In this document: piece after piece, positions 1 to 4,158 of the stretch
Position numbering within the stretch: position 1 is the first letter of the stretch
Layout: each line of letters opens with the position of its first letter
From: UBA11540 sp003445125
GTDB lineage: Bacteria > Bacillota > Clostridia > Oscillospirales > Ruminococcaceae
Assembly: GCA_937899435.1 (NCBI GenBank)
Contig: CALBQG010000082.1
Coordinates: 1 to 6,466 of the forward strand
Reading direction: 5' to 3'
DNA length: 6,466 nt
Notes under the pieces: generated by a model
Seen by the model: only the letters and a program-made list of their open reading frames with translations
The model's database searches: none
What the model was told of the DNA's origin: nothing
Program-made: the position numbers and the translations under genes

Positions 1-7
1 TTCTCTT

Positions 8-36
8 ATTATACCAGAAACGGGAGCATTTTTAAA
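8..36 (-). promoter_or_regulatory. Possible leftward promoter for a gene left of the window
   Basis: On the minus strand a perfect TATAAT (8-13) is preceded directly by TGG, making a TGn-extended -10 box. A TTTAAA element (31-36; 4 of 6 matches to TTGACA) lies 17 bp upstream. Transcription would start at about position 1 and leave the window, so the gene it serves cannot be seen. It sits just beyond the ferredoxin terminator, which is where a promoter for the next minus-strand gene would be expected. The call rests on sequence match only. Confidence 0.45.
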
Positions 37-53
37 GTTTTTTGACAAGCTGA

Positions 54-85
54 AATAACCGCCCGTATCCTCACGGGCGGTTATT
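54..85 (-). terminator. Hairpin terminator after the ferredoxin gene
   Basis: A perfect 13-bp inverted repeat (54-66 with 73-85) encloses a 6-nt loop. Its core is CCGCCCGT/ACGGGCGG. It begins 17 bp past the ferredoxin stop codon on the minus strand. The downstream U-tract is poor: the 3' stem ends in TTATT followed by TCAGC, so termination relies on the strong stem and a mixed U-rich end. On the plus strand the hairpin is followed by ACTTTT, so it could work weakly in that direction too, but no plus-strand gene is seen to its left. Confidence 0.7.
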
Positions 86-102
86 ACTTTTCGTACTCTT
101 GC

Positions 103-273
103 TTATTCAGCTTTCGGAGCACCTACCGGGCAGACGGACGCGCAAGCGCCGCACTCGATGCAGGTATCTGCATCAATTACATATTTATCGACACCGGCAG
201 AGATCGCGGACACGGGGCACTCGGACTCGCAAGTACCGCAGGACACGCACTCATCACCAATCTTGTATGCCAT
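103..273 (-). CDS. 2[4Fe-4S] clostridial-type ferredoxin
   Basis: This small soluble electron carrier has 56 residues, close to the 55-60 usual for bacterial 2[4Fe-4S] ferredoxins. Two cluster motifs of the form CxxCxxCxxxCP are complete: Cys9, 12, 15, 19 and Cys38, 41, 44, 48. In this family the last cysteine of each motif ligates the opposite cluster. It would pass low-potential electrons between cytoplasmic partners such as pyruvate:ferredoxin oxidoreductase and hydrogenase; the partner here is unknown. The ATG (271-273) is fixed by an AGGAGG (285-290) ending 11 nt upstream. A strong promoter sits inside the end of ricT, and a hairpin follows the stop, so it can be made as a short independent mRNA. 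The queG-like operon could also read through into it because I see no good terminator between ricT and this gene. Confidence 0.95.
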   Translation of the reverse strand: MAYKIGDECVSCGTCESECPVSAISAGVDKYVIDADTCIECGACASVCPVGAPKAE

Positions 274-284
274 GATCTTCTACA

Positions 285-290
285 CCTCCT
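285..290 (-). promoter_or_regulatory. Ribosome binding site of the ferredoxin gene
   Basis: A full consensus AGGAGG on the minus strand ends 11 nt before the ATG at 271-273. It decides the start of a gene that is otherwise very short. The spacing is slightly long but usual for Firmicutes. Confidence 0.8.
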
Positions 291-305
291 TGAATTTGTA
301 ATTCT

Positions 306-333
306 ATTGTATCATATCTTCGCAAAAAGTCAA
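306..333 (-). promoter_or_regulatory. Strong extended -10 promoter for the ferredoxin
   Basis: The minus strand carries TTGACT (328-333) as the -35 box, a 16-bp spacer and TACAAT (306-311) as the -10 box, with a TG one base upstream of the -10 (TGn extension). Transcription would begin near 299, giving a leader of about 26 nt that contains the AGGAGG. The -35 box overlaps the ricT stop codon (330-332), so the promoter is embedded in the end of the upstream gene. This fits the high expression normally needed for ferredoxin. Confidence 0.75.
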
Positions 334-1199
334 TCTTTTTCAAGATTTTTCAGTTCACGGGCTTCCTTTTCTTCTGTGCGGTTTCTTCCGTCGCGCAGGG
401 TGCGCACTTCGTCGCGGCGATAGGTTTTCGGCGCCGCTTCGGGATCCTTTTCCGACTGTACCTTCAATGTTCCCGCCAGCAGGCTGACATCCACCACCGT
501 GCCGCGGCCGTCGGGCGTTTTTACGAGCGCTCCGTTTCTCGGCGTGACAGCAAGCAGCTCCTCATAGACGTTCTGCTCGTATTTCAGGCAACACATCAAT
601 CTTCCGCAGGTGCCGGAAATTTTCACAGGATTGAGCGACAGACCCTGTTCCTTTGCCATTTTGATGGACACCGGCTGAAAATCGCCCATATACGACGAGC
701 AGCAAAACGGTCTGCCGCAAATGCCCAGTCCGCCCAGCATTTTCGCCTCGTCGCGCACGCCGATCTGCCGCAGCTCGATGCGCGTGCGGAACACGCCCGC
801 CAGATCCTTGACCAGTTCGCGGAAATCCACTCTGCCGTCGGCTGTGAAATAAAACAGAATCTTACTGTTATCAAACGTATATTCCACGTCCACCAGCTTC
901 ATGTCCAGACCGCGTTTTTCGATCTTTTCGGTGCAGATGGCAAACGCTTTTTTCTCTTTCTCGCGGTTTTCTTTGATCACGTGCACGTCTGCTTCGGTCG
1001 CCGCGCGAATCGCCTTTTTGAGCGGAGAAACGATCTGATTTTCCGGCACCTGCCGATTTCCCATAACCGCCGTGCCGCATTCCTCGCCGCGCGCAGTTTC
1101 CACCACGACATTCTGTCCTTCTTTTATTTGCAGTCCGTTCGGATCAAAATAATACATTTTTCCGCTGTCCTTGAAACGGACGCCGATGATTTCTACCAT
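330..1199 (-). CDS. ricT: RicT/YaaT-like PSP1 domain protein
   Basis: The 289-residue protein matches the PSP1 C-terminal domain family (YaaT/RicT in Bacillus). In B. subtilis RicT forms the cytoplasmic Y-complex with RicA and RicF. That complex carries [4Fe-4S] clusters, assists RNase Y in mRNA maturation, and influences sporulation, competence and biofilm formation. What is seen: an N-terminal region (1-60) starting MVEIIGVRFK, a central PSP1 core (about 60-150), and a cysteine-rich segment with ICGRPFCC (Cys161, 166, 167) and GTCGRLMCC (Cys198, 203, 204). These are the conserved cysteines expected for cluster binding. The C-terminus (260-289) is charged and probably flexible. The start ATG has AAGGGGAG (1205-1212) just upstream. 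It follows holB by 21 bp, the same order as in Bacillus. RicA and RicF are not in this window. The family assignment is firm; the RNase Y role here is by homology. Confidence 0.93.
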   Translation of the reverse strand: MVEIIGVRFKDSGKMYYFDPNGLQIKEGQNVVVETARGEECGTAVMGNRQVPENQIVSPLKKAIRAATEADVHVIKENREKEKKAFAICTEKIEKRGLDMKLVDVEYTFDNSKILFYFTADGRVDFRELVKDLAGVFRTRIELRQIGVRDEAKMLGGLGICGRPFCCSSYMGDFQPVSIKMAKEQGLSLNPVKISGTCGRLMCCLKYEQNVYEELLAVTPRNGALVKTPDGRGTVVDVSLLAGTLKVQSEKDPEAAPKTYRRDEVRTLRDGRNRTEEKEARELKNLEKD

Positions 1200-1220
1200 A
1201 GGAACTCCCCTTTTTGTGGC

Positions 1221-2132
1221 TTACTCATACAGTTTAACACACAAAGCGGTCATAAGTAAAGCCTTATTTGCATTCATTGCCAAAGATTTTTTTGCTTCCA
1301 TTGCCGCTTGCAGCATTTTCATCTGCCGCCGCTTCGGTAGTGCCTCGCCATCCTCCGCACCGAGCGACCGCTCCGACAGAATTTCCAGATCGTCCAGAAA
1401 ATCACCGAGCAGTTTGGAGGACGCTTTCTGTGTCAGCAACCGGAGCGTTTCGTACCGATCGTTTCGCTTCACGCTTTCGAGCGCTGCTGCGGCATCCGCC
1501 GCCTCGCCAAGAAGCTCCGGTGTGTTCAGCGCTTCCGTCATCCGTCCGATATTCCCCGGGAAAAAGCGATTGACCAGCGCAATTGCCGCTTCGTCTGCCT
1601 GCGGGCAAAGGCGGCGCACCTCGTGCAATGCCGCCGCTTCTGAAATCGGCGCGATCGGCACGGTCACCACGCGGGAAAGCACCGTGGGAAGCGCCGCGCC
1701 GGTGTCTTGTGCCGTAAAAATGAATCGTGCGTGTTCGGGCGGCTCCTCGATGATTTTCAGCAGGGCATTCTGTGCTTCCTGCCCCATGCTTTCCAAATTT
1801 GCCAGAATAAACACGCGGCAGGCGCCCTCGTTCGGAGAAATATAGGCTTCCTTTCGGACGCGGCGCACCTCGTCCACGGGAAACGACCGCGGTTTTGTGT
1901 ACTGCGTGATCTCCCGCACATCCGGGTGCAGTCCCGCAAGCACCTTTTTGCAGGAAGTGCAGGAAAAGCACGGCGGATTCTTTTCGCAGAGATACGCCGC
2001 CGCCAGATACCGCGCAAACAGCTTTTTCCCCGTGCCGCGGCTGCCGCACAAAAGCACCGCATGGCTTGCGCGTCCGTGGACGGTCATGTCATGCAGCATG
2101 GCTTTTGCTTTTTCGTTTTCCAGAAACTCCAT
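1221..2132 (-). CDS. holB: DNA polymerase III subunit delta' (clamp loader)
   Basis: This is the delta' subunit of the replication clamp loader, which with delta and tau/gamma opens and loads the beta sliding clamp on DNA. The 303 residues are slightly short against about 330 in B. subtilis and E. coli. The N-terminal AAA+ fold starts with a region (SHAVLLCGSRGTGKK, 23-37) that holds a P-loop-like motif. A four-cysteine zinc module follows (Cys49, 55, 58, 61), typical of DnaX/HolB proteins. The Walker B region is CRVFILANLESM (105-116), then NALLKIIEEPPEH (122-134, highly conserved in clamp-loader subunits) and a sensor-1/SR motif LSRV (152-155). The C-terminal helical collar domain (about 200-303) is more divergent. 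In this family the delta' P-loop is often non-functional. The start ATG (2130-2132) has only a modest AAAGGCGG upstream, consistent with coupling to the femX-like gene, which ends 19 bp before it. The pair holB-ricT is conserved in Firmicutes. Confidence 0.95.
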   Translation of the reverse strand: MEFLENEKAKAMLHDMTVHGRASHAVLLCGSRGTGKKLFARYLAAAYLCEKNPPCFSCTSCKKVLAGLHPDVREITQYTKPRSFPVDEVRRVRKEAYISPNEGACRVFILANLESMGQEAQNALLKIIEEPPEHARFIFTAQDTGAALPTVLSRVVTVPIAPISEAAALHEVRRLCPQADEAAIALVNRFFPGNIGRMTEALNTPELLGEAADAAAALESVKRNDRYETLRLLTQKASSKLLGDFLDDLEILSERSLGAEDGEALPKRRQMKMLQAAMEAKKSLAMNANKALLMTALCVKLYE

Positions 2133-2151
2133 GTCCGCGCCCGCCTTTCGC

Positions 2152-3195
2152 TTAATGTCCGATTTTTCTCAGTGCGCACCGCAGGTGATCCGCCCACGTC
2201 ACGCCGCGATCCACCAGCGGCTTGAACACCAGCGAAAACTCGCCCGCATACACCGCCAGAAAACCGTTGAAGCCTTTTTTGAACCGATACAGTCCGTATT
2301 CGGGATCGTCCTCGCGGAGATTGCCCGAAACGCCCTGAAAATCATACAGCGTGCAGCCGAGGGATTTCGCGTAACGGATCATTTCCCACTGCATGAGATA
2401 ATTGGGCATGACATTGCGGTGTTCGTTGTCCGACGCACCGTAGACGTAGCACGCCTTTCCCGCATAGAACACACTGATTGCGCCCGACACGGGCTGTCCC
2501 CGATAATAGCACATATACAGCCGCGCATTCTCGCCGAGCGCATCCAGAAAGGTTTTGAAGTATTCCTTCGGGCGTGTGACAAAGCCGTCGCGCTCGCCCG
2601 TTTTTGCCATCAGCCGCGCAAAATCCTCCAGCGCTTCTTCGCCGCAGACGCGCACCTCCACCTCGTGCTTGATGGCAACGCGGATATTGTACCGCGTTTT
2701 GGAATGAAACGACATCAGCAGCTCGTCGCAGTCCTTGTCGGCAATGGGGAGCTGATAGTTAAATCTTGCCTGAATCGCTTCCAGTCCGCTTTCGCCGCCT
2801 TTGAACAGCGAAAATCCTTTTTTCAGCAGGCGGTCGGTCACTGCCGTGTTTTCCTCCGGCAGTTCGGGATCCATGGTGTAGCGATATGCCTTATACTTTT
2901 TCGCCAGCGCTTTCACCGCGCCCAGCAGCTCGTCCATCACCGCTTCGTCCTCCCAGTCGCAGACCGGACCGCGCGGTGAATACAAAAACGAAAATCCGAA
3001 CGGCAGTGTTTTGATCAGCACGAGCTGTGCGCCGCGCACCTCACCCGTGGTGTCGTCCGTTGCCATGAAGGCTTCCCAGCCCCAGCCCTTTTTCGCCTCA
3101 TGCCATTTCAGCGACTGCGTAAATCCGCCGTGCGGATGCGTGGAAACAAACTGCTCATATTTTTCACGGTTCTGAGGATTCACAAATTCAATCAT
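2152..3195 (-). CDS. FemX-like peptidoglycan bridge aminoacyltransferase (FemABX family)
   Basis: FemABX proteins are cytoplasmic, membrane-associated enzymes. They use aminoacyl-tRNA to add amino acids to the stem peptide of peptidoglycan precursors, forming the interpeptide bridge. The 347 residues contain two GNAT-like folds. Recognisable elements are FTQSLKWHEAKKGW (25-38), the family signature SKTRYNIRVAIK (165-176), YGASDNEHRNVMPNYLMQW (252-270), YDFQGVSGN (284-292) and GLYRFKKGFNG (301-311). The length and the lack of a long charged helical insert match the FemX/MurM-like forms without the coiled-coil arm found in S. aureus FemA. The gene starts inside the end of the queG-like gene (8-bp overlap), with GGAGG in the queG 3' end as its ribosome binding site, so the two are probably translationally coupled. 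The amino acid added and the acceptor cannot be told from sequence. Some homologues act in other cell-envelope or resistance roles. Confidence 0.9.
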   Translation of the reverse strand: MIEFVNPQNREKYEQFVSTHPHGGFTQSLKWHEAKKGWGWEAFMATDDTTGEVRGAQLVLIKTLPFGFSFLYSPRGPVCDWEDEAVMDELLGAVKALAKKYKAYRYTMDPELPEENTAVTDRLLKKGFSLFKGGESGLEAIQARFNYQLPIADKDCDELLMSFHSKTRYNIRVAIKHEVEVRVCGEEALEDFARLMAKTGERDGFVTRPKEYFKTFLDALGENARLYMCYYRGQPVSGAISVFYAGKACYVYGASDNEHRNVMPNYLMQWEMIRYAKSLGCTLYDFQGVSGNLREDDPEYGLYRFKKGFNGFLAVYAGEFSLVFKPLVDRGVTWADHLRCALRKIGH

Positions 3196-3988
3196 TTTTA
3201 TCCCCCTCCACCAATTTCAGATTGCGGCGAAGAACCTCTGCACCGCGCCAACCGAACGCACGGTCACGAATCTCCTCGTCATTTTGCGGTTCGCACGCGC
3301 GGGCAATCACCCGCTCGCAAAACGCCTTCATCCGGCTTCTCTTCCGGGTTTGATTCATCGGGCAAACCTCGGAACACACGTCACAGCCCCAGACAATGCC
3401 GCTTTTCTTCACCAGGGCTTCTTCCTCTTCGGTCAGCGGTTCGGGCTTCTGCGTGAGATACGACAGGCAGTGCGTCACGTCCACCCTTCCGTCGTGCAGC
3501 GCCTTTCCGGGACACGCGGCTTCGCATTTGCCGCATCCGGAACAACCGCCCTTCGGCACGGCATACGGGTATTTTCGATCGGTAACAATTTCTCCGATGA
3601 ACACAAACGAGCCGTATTCTTCATTGATCAGCAGCCTGTTTTTTCCGATCACGCCGACGCCCGCCTGCTGTGCCGCCCGCACCTCGCGGATCGGCGAATC
3701 GCCCGCGAACGCCGCAAACGAATGTTCAGGGTAGCGTGCGCGCAGTTTTTTGCAGACGCGTTCCAGAATATTTTTCAAAAGCTGCGGATAGGGCGGGACG
3801 GTCGCATAACGTGAAATATTTCGGTCGGGCAGATCGCCCGTATCATACGGAAACAGGCAGACGATCACGCTCTGCGCGTGCGCAGGGAGCGGCGTGGTTT
3901 CGTCAATCAGCGGCAGGGTATCCGCCAGACGGCAAACGCCCCATTGGGTGATTTCTTCCTCTTCCAGCAACCGTTTGAGTGTTTCCAT
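3188..3988 (-). CDS. Short QueG-like epoxyqueuosine reductase (cobalamin/Fe-S)
   Basis: QueG reduces epoxyqueuosine to queuosine at position 34 of GUN-anticodon tRNAs, using cobalamin and two [4Fe-4S] clusters. Family hallmarks seen: ISRYA (58-62); DSPIREVR (97-104) with Asp97 matching the catalytic aspartate of QueG (DSAPILER in E. coli); GVIGKNRLLI (112-121); GSFVFIGEIVTD (126-137); the first cluster motif CSGCGKCEAACP (Cys149, 152, 155, 159); Cys174 in CLSYLT; and GCDVCSEVCPMN (Cys202, 205, 209). Two points are odd. The protein has 266 residues rather than about 380 and ends near the LRRN segment, so the C-terminal HEAT-repeat/tRNA-contacting part is absent. The usual DYH after SRYA is PYP (66-68). 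It may be a shortened QueG or a paralogue with another substrate. The start ATG (3986-3988) has AGGAGG 6 nt upstream. It is the first gene of the operon. Confidence 0.85.
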   Translation of the reverse strand: METLKRLLEEEEITQWGVCRLADTLPLIDETTPLPAHAQSVIVCLFPYDTGDLPDRNISRYATVPPYPQLLKNILERVCKKLRARYPEHSFAAFAGDSPIREVRAAQQAGVGVIGKNRLLINEEYGSFVFIGEIVTDRKYPYAVPKGGCSGCGKCEAACPGKALHDGRVDVTHCLSYLTQKPEPLTEEEEALVKKSGIVWGCDVCSEVCPMNQTRKRSRMKAFCERVIARACEPQNDEEIRDRAFGWRGAEVLRRNLKLVEGDKND

Positions 3989-3994
3989 TTCCGT

Positions 3995-4043
3995 CCTCCT
4001 GTCCCAACCCTTTCAGTATACCACAGATTACCCCCGGTTTCAA
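3995..4043 (-). promoter_or_regulatory. Promoter and ribosome binding site of the queG-femX-holB-ricT operon
   Basis: On the minus strand the -35 box is TTGAAA (4038-4043), the spacer is exactly 17 bp and the -10 box is TATACT (4015-4020), with a TGG directly upstream making an extended -10. The start of transcription would be near 4008, giving a leader of only about 20 nt that contains AGGAGG (3995-4000). A leader this short leaves no room for a riboswitch such as preQ1. No other convincing promoter is seen before holB or ricT, whose gaps are 19 and 21 bp. Confidence 0.75.
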
Positions 4044-4125
4044 CCGCGGCGGGAGATTTTTTTCGTCGGTAAATCCTGTCCTTTTTTGACTGTTTTTGCG
4101 CGACGCTTGCATTTCCCGCGGCGGG
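4044..4125. repeat. Pair of 10-bp direct repeats in the divergent promoter region
   Basis: The sequence CCGCGGCGGG occurs at 4044-4053 and 4116-4125 in the same orientation, 72 bp apart (about seven helical turns). The left copy abuts the -35 box of the queG-like operon. The right copy lies within the -35/-10 spacer of the rhamnosidase promoter. Each contains the palindrome CCGCGG. They stand out as GC-rich blocks in an otherwise mixed spacer. A role as binding sites for a shared regulator is inference; two short GC-rich matches can also occur by chance. Confidence 0.35.
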
Positions 4126-4151
4126 CTGATATACTGAAGCTGTAAAGGAGG
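4107..4151 (+). promoter_or_regulatory. Promoter and ribosome binding site of the rhamnosidase gene
   Basis: A TGn-extended -10 box (TGA then TATACT, 4130-4135) lies 17 bp downstream of a weak -35 box TTGCAT (4107-4112). Transcription would start near 4142. The strong ribosome binding site AAAGGAGG (4144-4151) follows almost at once and stands 7 nt before the ATG, so the leader is only about 17 nt. The weak -35 with a good extended -10 is a common arrangement for a promoter helped by an activator, but no regulator gene is present in the window. Confidence 0.65.
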
Positions 4152-4158
4152 TTATTCC

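Noticed and set aside
42..71. Plus-strand TTGACA at 42-47 as a promoter
   Set aside because: The only -10-like match at a suitable distance is TATCCT (66-71), which lies in the terminator hairpin loop, and no plus-strand gene follows.
332..347. Hairpin at the end of ricT as a terminator before the ferredoxin
   Set aside because: The stem is only 6 bp of A-T-rich pairs (AATCTT/AAGATT). It is followed by a T-run, but is too weak to be called a terminator, and the same bases form the ferredoxin -35 box.
1171..1845. 224-residue plus-strand frame over holB
   Set aside because: The translation is serine/alanine-rich and antisense to holB, with no convincing start signal or homology.
1897..2979. 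360-residue open frame on the plus strand across holB and the femX-like gene
   Set aside because: It runs antisense over two genes with firm family assignments, crosses their junction, and shows only R/H/F-rich translation without a known motif.
4086..4135. TTGACT at 4086-4091 as the -35 box of the rhamnosidase promoter
   Set aside because: It is 38 bp from the TATACT box, far outside the usable spacing. The weaker TTGCAT at 4107-4112 has the right 17-bp spacing.
3989..4158. Riboswitch or structured leader before the queG-like or rhamnosidase gene
   Set aside because: Predicted leaders are only about 20 and 17 nt, too short for an aptamer, so a preQ1 or cobalamin riboswitch does not fit.
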